NCBI GenBank assembly: GCA_900755995.1
Contig: CAAEIM010000006.1
Location: 1-26,306 of the forward strand
Source: Clostridia bacterium
GTDB lineage: Bacteria > Bacillota > Clostridia > Oscillospirales > Acutalibacteraceae
Direction of reading: 5' to 3'
DNA length: 26,306 nt
Shown here: positions 1-7,193 of the stretch, piece after piece
How the letters are laid out: each line of letters starts with the position of its first letter
Position numbering within the stretch: the stretch's first letter is position 1
Translations under genes and position numbers: made by a program
The notes under the pieces: model-generated
What the model was told of the DNA's origin: nothing
Database searches by the model: none
The model's input: only the letters and a program-made list of their open reading frames with translations

Positions 1-111
1 TAAATAGAATATTCACCTTATATTTTGACAATTTTTTTAATTTTATCATTAAGAAAACACATAGTATTTTTAATACTGCGTTCAGGCTGTCCTTATATTT
101 AGGCTTAACAA

Positions 112-146
112 AACGCCACATCATTGTGATATGGCGTTGCGTTTTT
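112..146. terminator. Bidirectional hairpin terminator after the LCP gene
   Basis: Arms AACGCCA (112-118) and TGGCGTT (132-138) pair perfectly. After one mismatch the stem continues ATCA/TGAT around a TTG loop. On the minus strand the stem is followed by TTTTGTT, which suits termination of the LCP gene whose stop lies at 156. On the plus strand it is followed by GCGTTTTTA, so it could also end a gene entering from the left of the window. The remaining left-edge sequence (1-110) is AT-rich and I see no gene in it. Confidence 0.7.
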
Positions 147-155
147 ATCTATTTA

Positions 156-1301
156 TCAATTACTTGTTGGAGAGCCGCCCGTTACAAGATCCTCATAAAT
201 AAATTCTGCAAAGAGTCTTCTCTGAGCGTCGAGGTCTGATAATGCGATTACATCACCTGCGGGAGTATCCTTCAAATAATACCACTGTCCCTCCTCAGGA
301 ACTGTGTACTGTTCTACCGAATAGCTCAGATATGTCATTGAGTGAGAAACAAGCGTTGTGATTTCATCTTTTTTAAGGTTGGTTGTTACAAGGGGGCCTA
401 CCTTGCCAACTATTGCAATTATCTGAGTTAAATCAGCGCTCTTCATATCATCAAATAATGTTTCAAGCAGCTTGCGCTGACGGGCTGTTCTGTCCCAGTC
501 GTCGCCGTCAATACCTATTGCTTCCTCATTGGGGTCAAGACCTCTGTTTCGTGAGTACCAGAGAGCCTCCTGACCTGTAAGGTGTACAATTCCCGGAGGA
601 TCGGTTATTTCGGTATGTGTGCTTGACTGCTTATTCTTATAAAGCTGATAATTGATATAATCAATTTCGTCCTGACTAAGCTCAAGGTCAATTCCGCCGA
701 GAACGTCAATAATATCAATAAAGCTTGCATAGTCAACCACGGCATAACGGTCAACCTTGATGCCAAAATTTGACTCAAGCGTCTGGATTGTGAGCTTTGG
801 GCCGCCGTAAGCATAGGCGTTTGTCAGCTTATCATAGCCGTAACCATCTACATACACATAGGTGTCACGCATAAAGGAAGACATTTTTATCTTTTTATGG
901 CGGTTATCAATGGAAAGCATAATCATTGAATCGCTTCGTCCGAACTCATCACCGTGTGCATTGTCCTCGCCAAAGAGCATTATATTCAGCACCTTTGAAT
1001 CCTCAAGAAGCTGGTCGTTGGTGAGGGGGGACTTGTTAAACGTACCGTCACCGTCTGTTGGGTCTATCGTACTTTTCGTAGCGTTTGTAGATGAACCGCC
1101 TGAAATATCAACAAATTTGAGAGAATTAAGGATTGAATAGTAATAAAGCAGTCCGCCGCCACCGATAACCAACAGCACCGAGAGGATAATGCTTGTAATT
1201 CTCAGTCCCAGTCCTCTTTTTTTGTAAATTTTATTTACCTGTTTGTTTGAGCTAATATCAACAAAATCGCCCTTCATATCATTTTTAGAATGATTTGACA
1301 T
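156..1301 (-). CDS. LCP (LytR-CpsA-Psr) family cell-wall glycopolymer transferase
   Basis: The 381-residue protein has a basic cytoplasmic tail (1-33), one membrane helix (about 34-56), a Ser/Thr/Asp-rich linker and an extracytoplasmic LCP domain (about 104-285). Family hallmarks visible are GRSDSMIML (R122, D124), the SFMRDTYV strand (R145, D146) and the late Arg cluster DRTARQR (270-276), all expected to bind the lipid pyrophosphate. LCP enzymes move teichoic-acid-like or capsular polymers from undecaprenyl pyrophosphate to peptidoglycan; the exact polymer here is unknown. The ATG is preceded by AAGGAGG six bases upstream. It lies 159 bp downstream of yfbR in the same direction and has its own promoter candidate. 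Surface-polysaccharide genes at the right end of the window could supply its substrate, but that link is inference. Confidence 0.93.
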   Translation of the reverse strand: MSNHSKNDMKGDFVDISSNKQVNKIYKKRGLGLRITSIILSVLLVIGGGGLLYYYSILNSLKFVDISGGSSTNATKSTIDPTDGDGTFNKSPLTNDQLLEDSKVLNIMLFGEDNAHGDEFGRSDSMIMLSIDNRHKKIKMSSFMRDTYVYVDGYGYDKLTNAYAYGGPKLTIQTLESNFGIKVDRYAVVDYASFIDIIDVLGGIDLELSQDEIDYINYQLYKNKQSSTHTEITDPPGIVHLTGQEALWYSRNRGLDPNEEAIGIDGDDWDRTARQRKLLETLFDDMKSADLTQIIAIVGKVGPLVTTNLKKDEITTLVSHSMTYLSYSVEQYTVPEEGQWYYLKDTPAGDVIALSDLDAQRRLFAEFIYEDLVTGGSPTSN

Positions 1302-1362
1302 AACAGCCTCCTTAAAAAAGTGAGTTTAATTATGTTGAAATCTGAGCATAACTAATTTAATA

Positions 1363-1391
1363 ATTATAACATATCGGATTTATATTTAATT
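1363..1391 (-). promoter_or_regulatory. Extended -10 promoter candidate for the LCP gene
   Basis: Read on the minus strand, TGTTATAAT (1363-1371) is an extended -10 element. The -35 hexamer at 17-bp spacing (1386-1391) is poor. It overlaps a perfect 7-1-7 dyad, ATTCTAA-T-TTAGAAT, at 1389-1403. The predicted start is about 55-60 bases before the LCP ATG. The rest of 1302-1460 is AT-rich and shows nothing else. Confidence 0.4.
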
Positions 1392-1460
1392 CTAATTTAG
1401 AATATTATATGCAAAATTTGGAAAATTATAGATTTTTATAAGAAATTTTAAAATATCACC

Positions 1461-2045
1461 TTACATTTCGTCAAGCGAAAGTGAAAATGCAGGCAAAAAT
1501 TCTTCTGTAAATACTTCAGCCTCGGGCATATCCATCTCAATTATAGATTTTTCTATTCCCTTCTTAGCTTGCCTGAACTCCTCGTTTCCCATACGGATTT
1601 CTTCAATACATTTTATCAGCGCAGAAAATCTGTCGGCTGCCTTAACATATTTTTTAAGCTCGCTGTCCTCTGCCCCGTTCTGCTTAATTATTGCCTCCAT
1701 ATCCTGCTGAAAATCCTCAGGCAAGAGCGAACAAAGCCGCTCAGCCGCCGAATTTTCAATATCCTTATACGCATTTTTTATTGAATTGTTAAAATACTTT
1801 ATCGGCGTGGGCATATCTCCGGTGATAATCTCGGTAGAATCGTGGTAAATTGCAAGCAAAGCAGCTCGCTCGGGATTCAGACTTCCTCCAAACCTTTTGT
1901 TATGAATAAGCACAAGGCAGTGCGCAAGCATTGCAACCTGAAGGCTGTGCTCGCTCAAATTTTCGTATTTGGTATTATTCATAAGCCCCCAGCGGTTAAT
2001 ATATTTCATTCTTGACATCATTGCGTAGAAATTAGATTGTTTCAT
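1461..2045 (-). CDS. yfbR: 5'-deoxynucleotidase YfbR (HD domain)
   Basis: This 194-residue HD-domain phosphohydrolase resembles E. coli YfbR closely from my memory of that sequence: the N-terminus MKQSNFYAMMSRMKYINRW, the EHSLQVAMLAH helix, the YHDSTEIITGDMPTPIKYF segment and the C-terminal FSLSLDE. Metal ligands H33, H68, D69 and D138 are present, as are R18 and E72, the residues known to contribute to 5'-dNMP selectivity. YfbR dephosphorylates deoxynucleoside 5'-monophosphates and helps balance dNTP pools; it is cytoplasmic. Length matches the family. A GGAG lies ten bases before the ATG. It is transcribed divergently from the YfhO-like gene and leads toward the LCP gene, from which a wide AT-rich gap separates it, so they are probably independent units. 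Confidence 0.93.
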   Translation of the reverse strand: MKQSNFYAMMSRMKYINRWGLMNNTKYENLSEHSLQVAMLAHCLVLIHNKRFGGSLNPERAALLAIYHDSTEIITGDMPTPIKYFNNSIKNAYKDIENSAAERLCSLLPEDFQQDMEAIIKQNGAEDSELKKYVKAADRFSALIKCIEEIRMGNEEFRQAKKGIEKSIIEMDMPEAEVFTEEFLPAFSLSLDEM

Positions 2046-2132
2046 AGGTTATTTTCTCCAGATTTTTTTCAAAATATAATGCAAATAAGCTGATAATGTG
2101 ATATACTTATTATTAAGTGCAGTTTAAAATAT

Positions 2133-2160
2133 ATTATAGCTTTATTTTGTAGCTTTGTAA
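2133..2160 (-). promoter_or_regulatory. Sigma-A type promoter for yfbR
   Basis: On the minus strand TTACAA (2155-2160) and TATAAT (2133-2138) are separated by 16 bp. The predicted start is near 2126, giving a leader of about 80 bases before the yfbR ATG. I could not find a convincing plus-strand promoter for the divergent gene at 2201. Confidence 0.5.
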
Positions 2161-2200
2161 AGAATTTTGATTATTCTTAAACACCCTTACGGAGGAATAT

Positions 2201-4696
2201 ATGGGCAGCCGACTTGAAAAACACAGAAACAAAAAATATCACTACGGGCTTCAGGCTTTTTTATTTGCTTTTGCAACCGCCTGTCTGCTTATTATTCCGT
2301 TTATTATTATCGGCGGAGGTATATTTTATTACTACGGCGACTTCAATGTTCAGGAAATTCCCTTTTATCAAATGGTTCACGACGCTGTCAGAAGCGATAA
2401 CCTTGGGTGGAGCACAACCACGGACTTAGGCTCTGATTTAATTTCAAGCTACAGCTTTTATCTTATCGGAAGTCCGTTTTTCTGGGCAACTCTGCCGTTT
2501 CCGAGCGAGTTTGTCCCCTATTTAATCGGGCCTCTGCTTATTCTGAAATTATCGTTTTCCTCACTCTCGGCATATTTGTATTTGAAAAGATATGTAAAAC
2601 ACAGGCATTTTGCCGTACTCGGCGGATTGCTCTATGCTTTTTCGGGATTTTCAATTTATAATATATTCTTTTTCCATTTTCACGAGCCAATGATAGTGTT
2701 TCCGCTGCTGCTGGCAGCACTGGATTCATTTTTATTTGATAAAAAGCGTGGGGTTTTTGCCCCTGCGGTATTTTGTGCCTGCACGGTAAACTACTACTTT
2801 TTTACAGGTCAGGTGCTCTTTGTGGTTTTGTATTTCTTTATGTTGGTATTTACAAAGACCTACAAATTTTCCTTTAAAGAATTTTTACTGCTTGCAGTTG
2901 AGGTAATAACCGGATTTCTGGCTTCGGCGTTTATACTTCTTCCGTCCGTTCTCGGAATTATGGGAAATCCTCGTCTTAGTACCCTGCCAAATGGCTGGGA
3001 CGCACTTGTGCACAGCAGTCCTCAGCGATATTGGCTGACCATTGCGGGATTTTTCTTTCCTGCCGATATGCCGGCATTCCCAACCTTTACGCCTGATTCA
3101 AACTGCAAATGGGCGTCTGTTGCAGGCTGGCTGCCCCTTGTGGGAATGACGGGTGCTATCGCCTATGTTCAGCTGAAAAAGCGTGACTGGCTCAAAAAGC
3201 TGATAAGCCTGCTGATAGTTATGGCTTTTGTGCCCGTGCTCAATTCCGCCTTTCAAATGCTCAACAGCTCAATTTATTATGCAAGATGGTACTATATGCT
3301 TGTGCTGATGCTTACGCTTGCGACAATACGGGCATTTGACACTCCAAAGGCTGACTGGGGCAGAGCCGTAAGATGGTCTGTCACAATCACCCTTGCTATT
3401 ACCTTGCTGATAGGGTTAATGCCTAAGGTTACCTACAACGATACAAACGGAACAGAAACCGAGGAATGGAGCATTGGAGTTGCAGGTGATACCGCAAGAT
3501 TCTGGATATACGCCCTCATTGCACTTGTGTGTATTCTGGGCTTTGTGCTGATTTTTAAAAAATACGGATTCCGCACCAAGGCGTTTTACATTACAACCTG
3601 CATTTCGCTCTGCATTACAATTTTAATAACAAGCGTCTATATAATCGGTATGGGCACTGCATACAGCTCTACCGCAAAGCCAATAAGAGAACACATTATA
3701 AATAAACGTGCCTCAATTCACATTGACGACCTTGACGACGACAGCGTAAGGTGTGATTTTTACGAATGTCCCGACAATACGGCGATGTTCTGGCAGATTA
3801 AATCAATTAACTGTTTTCAAAGCTCTGTTTCGCCGTCAATTATGGAATTTTATGAGGCGCTTGGCATTACAAGAGATGTTGCTTCGCGTCCGAATACCAA
3901 TTACTACGGACTTCGCCCGCTTTTAAGCTGCAAATATCTTTTTGACTATATGGGCGATGACGCCGACATCAGCAAGTCATTTACAGACAAAGACGGCGAC
4001 ACAAAAATGCCCTGCTGGGAATTTTTGAAGGCTGAAAACGGCTTTAAAATTTACGAAAATACCTGCTATATCCCAATGGGCTTTACCTATGACTCATTTA
4101 TCACTCAGGAGGAGTTAGAGCTTGTGAACAGCTCTAATAAAAGCGAGGCACTTTTGTACTCAATGGTACTTAGCAGAGAGCAAATGGAAAAGTACGCTTC
4201 AATTACAGGATATACGGAAGAAAAATACAAAAAACTTTACGAAAAAAAATCCAAAGATTTTCACAGCAAGGACTTTGACAGCATCGTAAACAGCTACAGC
4301 TATAACGAAAGCAGCTACAAAAATGCCTGTATGAAGCTCAGAAAAAATTCCTGCTCTGAATTTGAATACAATAACAGCGGGTTTACGGCTGAATATGACA
4401 ATACAAACGGCAAAGAAAATCTGCTGTTTTTAAGCGTGCCGTACAGCGAGGGATTTACCGCCTATGTAAACGGGCAGAAAACTGATATAGAAAAGGTCAA
4501 CAACGGACTTATGGCGGTGTATATTCCCGAAAACACAAAGTGCAGCGTGAAATTTATTTATGAAACCCCCGGACTTTCGGCGGGAATACTAATTTCACTG
4601 CTTTCAGCCGCCGGCTTTGCAATTTATATTATATCAATAACTACTTTCAGATATTTGAAAAACAAGAAAAATCACACTCGGAGGATTAAAAAATGA
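2201..4696 (+). CDS. yfhO: YfhO family polytopic membrane protein (GT-C fold, probable lipid-linked glycosyltransferase)
   Basis: The 831-residue protein has about a dozen hydrophobic segments through residue ~500, a soluble extracytoplasmic domain (about 500-790) and a last helix near 795-818 followed by a basic tail. After the first helix the loop YYGDFNVQEIPFY matches the YfhO/GT-C pattern, with acidic D47 as the likely catalytic or metal-binding residue. YfhO relatives in Bacillus and Listeria decorate teichoic acids with sugars taken from lipid-linked donors outside the membrane; the substrate here is not known. GGAGG lies seven bases before the ATG at 2201. The stop overlaps the pepV start as ATGA, so the two are translationally coupled. 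The full length suggests an intact gene. The family call is firm; the reaction is inferred from the family. Confidence 0.85.
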   Translation: MGSRLEKHRNKKYHYGLQAFLFAFATACLLIIPFIIIGGGIFYYYGDFNVQEIPFYQMVHDAVRSDNLGWSTTTDLGSDLISSYSFYLIGSPFFWATLPFPSEFVPYLIGPLLILKLSFSSLSAYLYLKRYVKHRHFAVLGGLLYAFSGFSIYNIFFFHFHEPMIVFPLLLAALDSFLFDKKRGVFAPAVFCACTVNYYFFTGQVLFVVLYFFMLVFTKTYKFSFKEFLLLAVEVITGFLASAFILLPSVLGIMGNPRLSTLPNGWDALVHSSPQRYWLTIAGFFFPADMPAFPTFTPDSNCKWASVAGWLPLVGMTGAIAYVQLKKRDWLKKLISLLIVMAFVPVLNSAFQMLNSSIYYARWYYMLVLMLTLATIRAFDTPKADWGRAVRWSVTITLAITLLIGLMPKVTYNDTNGTETEEWSIGVAGDTARFWIYALIALVCILGFVLIFKKYGFRTKAFYITTCISLCITILITSVYIIGMGTAYSSTAKPIREHIINKRASIHIDDLDDDSVRCDFYECPDNTAMFWQIKSINCFQSSVSPSIMEFYEALGITRDVASRPNTNYYGLRPLLSCKYLFDYMGDDADISKSFTDKDGDTKMPCWEFLKAENGFKIYENTCYIPMGFTYDSFITQEELELVNSSNKSEALLYSMVLSREQMEKYASITGYTEEKYKKLYEKKSKDFHSKDFDSIVNSYSYNESSYKNACMKLRKNSCSEFEYNNSGFTAEYDNTNGKENLLFLSVPYSEGFTAYVNGQKTDIEKVNNGLMAVYIPENTKCSVKFIYETPGLSAGILISLLSAAGFAIYIISITTFRYLKNKKNHTRRIKK

Positions 4697-6063
4697 TGTT
4701 TGGCAGCAAAATACTAAAATATAAGGATGAAATGCTTGCTGACCTCAATACTCTCATAGGCTTTGAATCGGTTGCCGGAGAAAAGCCTGAGGAATGTCAG
4801 AGAGCAATGGACTTTATGCTTAAAAGGGCAAAGGATTTTGGACTTACAGGTGAACAGATAACGGACGAGAGTATGCATATTCAGCTTGGCAGCGGAGGAA
4901 GGCTTTGCGGAGTTCTGAGCCACCTTGACGTTGTTCCCGCAGGAAGCAACTGGAGTGTTCCCCCCTATTCTCTTACCGATAAGGACGGAAGACTCTACGG
5001 CAGAGGAATTGCAGACGACAAGGGCGCCGCTTTGGTAACTCTGTACTGTCTTAGAGCGTTAAAAGAAGAAGGGATTGAGGGAGTTAATACCCTTCGTGCA
5101 ATTTACGGCACAAGCGAAGAATGCGGAATGAAGGATATGGAAGGCTATTTTGCGAAAATGCCCATACCTGACATCTCATTTACTCCCGACAGCGACTACG
5201 GTATATGCTATGCAGAAAAGGGAATTTTGCAAATTGAAGTAAGCACAGAGGGCAATCTTGCAACAGTGCTTTCTCAGCTCCACGCAGGCAAGGCTGTAAA
5301 TGCCGTACCCGACACAGCTTACGCACTTATTGACGCTTCAAACTATGATGAGCAAAACCTGCTCGAGCTTTCAAAGCAAACCGAGGGCAACTTTGAATTT
5401 AATTCAACCATCGACGGATTGATTGTAATCAGCAGAGGCAAGGCTGCACACGCCTGCGAGCCGTACAAGGGCTTTAACGCCGCCTCCGCTCTTATCAAAC
5501 TGATTGCAAAAGCATACGGCTCAAATGAAATAGGCGATATATGTAATTTTATAAATATTTCTCTCGGCAGCGAAACCGACGGCTGTTCTCTCGGTCTGAA
5601 AACTCACTGCAGCGTTTCGGGGGATTTAACCGTAAACCTCGGCTGTGTTCACATTGAGGGCAATGAAGCGAGGGCTGATTTTGACATTCGCTACCCCGTT
5701 TCTATTTCGGGAGAAAGCGTTTACAATCAGTTCAGATATGCCGCAAAGCGGCACAATATTAATGTTAAGGTAATTCATCACGAAAAGCCTCTGTACATTG
5801 AAAAGGACAGCAAGCTTATTAAGCTTCTCTCGGGAGCATATAAGGCTGTAACGGGCGAAGAAGCTGAGCTTTACACAACCGGCGGCGGAACATATGCAAG
5901 AAAACTCGGCGGCAAGGGTCTTGCTTTCGGCCCTGCTTTTAAGGATGATGAGGTAAATATGCACAATGCCGACGAAAGCATTGACAAGGAAAAATTCTTT
6001 ACTCACGCTCAAATCTGCTTAGAGGCAATATACAGAATGTATGCAGGCATATCAGAGGATTAA
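4693..6063 (+). CDS. pepV: PepV-type dinuclear zinc dipeptidase (M20 family)
   Basis: At 456 residues it has the length of PepV/Sapep-type dipeptidases. Visible active-site elements, in order, are SHLDVVP (H78 zinc ligand, D80), RGIADDKG (D108, bridging Asp), GTSEECGM (E142 general base, E143 ligand), FTPDSDYG (D166 ligand) and a late GGGTYAR plus NMHNADE (C-terminal His ligand). Such enzymes hydrolyse dipeptides, including some with N-terminal D- or beta-amino acids, in the cytoplasm. The start ATG lies inside the end of the YfhO-like gene (ATGA overlap); a second in-frame ATG follows at once at 4696, and GGAGG upstream fits either. Coupling to an envelope gene could hint at peptidoglycan-peptide recycling, but that is speculative. 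Confidence 0.92.
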   Translation: MMFGSKILKYKDEMLADLNTLIGFESVAGEKPEECQRAMDFMLKRAKDFGLTGEQITDESMHIQLGSGGRLCGVLSHLDVVPAGSNWSVPPYSLTDKDGRLYGRGIADDKGAALVTLYCLRALKEEGIEGVNTLRAIYGTSEECGMKDMEGYFAKMPIPDISFTPDSDYGICYAEKGILQIEVSTEGNLATVLSQLHAGKAVNAVPDTAYALIDASNYDEQNLLELSKQTEGNFEFNSTIDGLIVISRGKAAHACEPYKGFNAASALIKLIAKAYGSNEIGDICNFINISLGSETDGCSLGLKTHCSVSGDLTVNLGCVHIEGNEARADFDIRYPVSISGESVYNQFRYAAKRHNINVKVIHHEKPLYIEKDSKLIKLLSGAYKAVTGEEAELYTTGGGTYARKLGGKGLAFGPAFKDDEVNMHNADESIDKEKFFTHAQICLEAIYRMYAGISED

Positions 6064-6080
6064 ATAATCTTGGCTTTTAA
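6058..6080 (+). repeat. Left copy of a 23-bp imperfect direct repeat flanking repeat element 1
   Basis: GATTAAATAATCTT followed by GGCTTTTAA covers the pepV stop codon. It recurs at 6347-6369 with two mismatches (G/A and C/T). The segment between the two copies holds the hairpin-rich element. Confidence 0.75.
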
Positions 6081-6099
6081 TCTCAGCTTGTTGAAAAAC

Positions 6100-6119
6100 T
6101 ATTTTGCTACAGCAAAATA
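6100..6119 (+). repeat. Small perfect hairpin after pepV
   Basis: TATTTTGCT and AGCAAAATA pair perfectly around an AC loop. There is no immediate T tract, so termination activity would be weak. It lies between the left direct repeat and the structured element. Confidence 0.4.
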
Positions 6120-6122
6120 ACT

Positions 6123-6334
6123 AAAAGTTTTCGCCCGCCTTTTTCAAAAGGCGGTGGGGCGGTGGGGCAAAGCCCCGCCTCGCAGTCTGCAGACTGCGAA
6201 ATCACTTTGCTTAAAATAGCGCAGGAGGGGAAGAAAAACAGTCCGGTGGACTGTTTTTCTAGGGGAACCCACGCCTGGGGTTCCCCAAAGCAAACTTTTC
6301 CTCTTTTGCATATTACTGAATGATACATACTTTT
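6123..6334 (+). repeat. Structured dispersed repeat, copy 1
   Basis: This 212-bp intergenic element matches 10047-10233 in the same orientation. It folds into consecutive hairpins: H1 CCGCCTTTT/AAAAGGCGG (6135-6154); H2 GGTGGGGC/GCCCCGCC around AAA (6161-6179); H3 an 18-bp perfect palindrome CGCAGTCTGCAGACTGCG (6181-6198), unique to this copy; H4 a 12-bp stem beginning GAAAAACAGTCC (6233-6259); H5 GGGGAACCC/GGGTTCCCC (6262-6286). The 3' shoulder, with TATTACTGAATGA, is also shared. No transposase is present. It is far more GC-rich than the surrounding intergenic DNA. It could be a non-autonomous mobile element, a REP-like element, or a processing/termination structure in 3' UTRs. Confidence 0.8.
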
Positions 6335-6346
6335 TCTGCAAACCGG

Positions 6347-6369
6347 GATTAAATAATCTTAGTTTTTAA
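6347..6369 (+). repeat. Right copy of the 23-bp imperfect direct repeat
   Basis: GATTAAATAATCTT followed by AGTTTTTAA repeats the sequence at the pepV stop codon. It suggests that the 266 bases between the copies entered with duplication of the pepV 3' end, or that a local duplication occurred. Confidence 0.75.
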
Positions 6370-6402
6370 CCCTTAATTAATATTTTCCAAAGGATTTTTA
6401 AA

Positions 6403-7191
6403 ATGAACAAAGAAAAATTTATAATGAGTCAGGCACGAACCGCATTAAAAGGTTCGTGGATTGTTATAATTGCAATGCTTCTGGTAATTTCTGCAATTAT
6501 AATAGTATTTGCAGGTGCAGAATCACTTGTGCTTGTGCTTACAAAAGCGGTTGATTCCGAAACAGAAATTCCAAAACCCGGCAAAGAGCTTACCGCCTCC
6601 ATAATAAGCTGCTGCGTTTATGCGGTGATGTTTTTCCTGAGTCCGCTCATAAACGGGTTCTATAAATCAATTTATACGGTAGCCCACAATGAAGTACCGA
6701 CTGTCTGGGATTTGTTTTACTATATGAAATCCCCAAGACTTTACTTCAAATCACTGCTGCTCAACCTGATATTAGCCCTGATTCTGGGCACGGCTGTATT
6801 TGCATTTAATTTTAATTATGTTACAAATATGCTGACTGAGCCGCTGTCGGATATGCCCGAGGTGCTCATAACAGTGATAAGCGCCGTGCTAAACCTTGTA
6901 TTTCTGGCTGTATCAGTGCTTTTAATATCATTTGTGTACCTATTTTTTGTAAATTACGCTTTGTTTGAATTTGCGGACGACCCAAATGCAAATGTATTTG
7001 TCTGCTTTGGCAGAGGGGTAAGAATGTTTGTTAAAAACTTCGGCAACACTATGAGGCTTTATTTCCGTTTTGCAGGATGGATAGCATTGTGTTTTTTTGT
7101 AGTGCCGGCATTTTATGTGCTGCCGTATATGGCAGTTTCATTTGCAACCTCCGCTAAGTGGCTCATTTCAATGGAAAAAGGCAGGAATTAA
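6403..7191 (+). CDS. DUF975-like integral membrane protein
   Basis: The 262-residue protein has hydrophobic segments near 19-42, 68-88, 114-136, 153-183 and 218-245. The opening SQARTALKGSW, the central PLINGFYKSIYTVAHNE followed by a short loop, and the closing PYMAVSFATSAKWL resemble DUF975-type membrane proteins, whose function is unknown. AAGGA lies upstream of the ATG at a usable distance. It ends two bases before the ATG of the glycosyltransferase, so it opens a three-gene operon. It may serve envelope assembly with that enzyme, but I cannot assign an activity. The domain call is by overall pattern and could be wrong. Confidence 0.6.
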   Translation: MNKEKFIMSQARTALKGSWIVIIAMLLVISAIIIVFAGAESLVLVLTKAVDSETEIPKPGKELTASIISCCVYAVMFFLSPLINGFYKSIYTVAHNEVPTVWDLFYYMKSPRLYFKSLLLNLILALILGTAVFAFNFNYVTNMLTEPLSDMPEVLITVISAVLNLVFLAVSVLLISFVYLFFVNYALFEFADDPNANVFVCFGRGVRMFVKNFGNTMRLYFRFAGWIALCFFVVPAFYVLPYMAVSFATSAKWLISMEKGRN

Positions 7192-7193
7192 CT

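Noticed and set aside
25..53. TTGACA at 25-30 as a plus-strand promoter
   Set aside because: No acceptable -10 hexamer occurs at 16-18 bp spacing, and no plus-strand gene follows before 2201.
6107..6328. Minus-strand open frame in repeat copy 1, resembling one at 9986-10225
   Set aside because: The two peptides look alike only because the underlying repeat DNA is alike. The frames have no ribosome site, are of low complexity (Pro/Gly-rich) and run across strong hairpins; the differences between the copies preserve stems rather than protein.
7158..7193. Upstream start for the glycosyltransferase
   Set aside because: It would overlap the preceding gene by 34 bases, lacks a ribosome site and adds residues before the conserved first strand; 7194 has AGGA just upstream.
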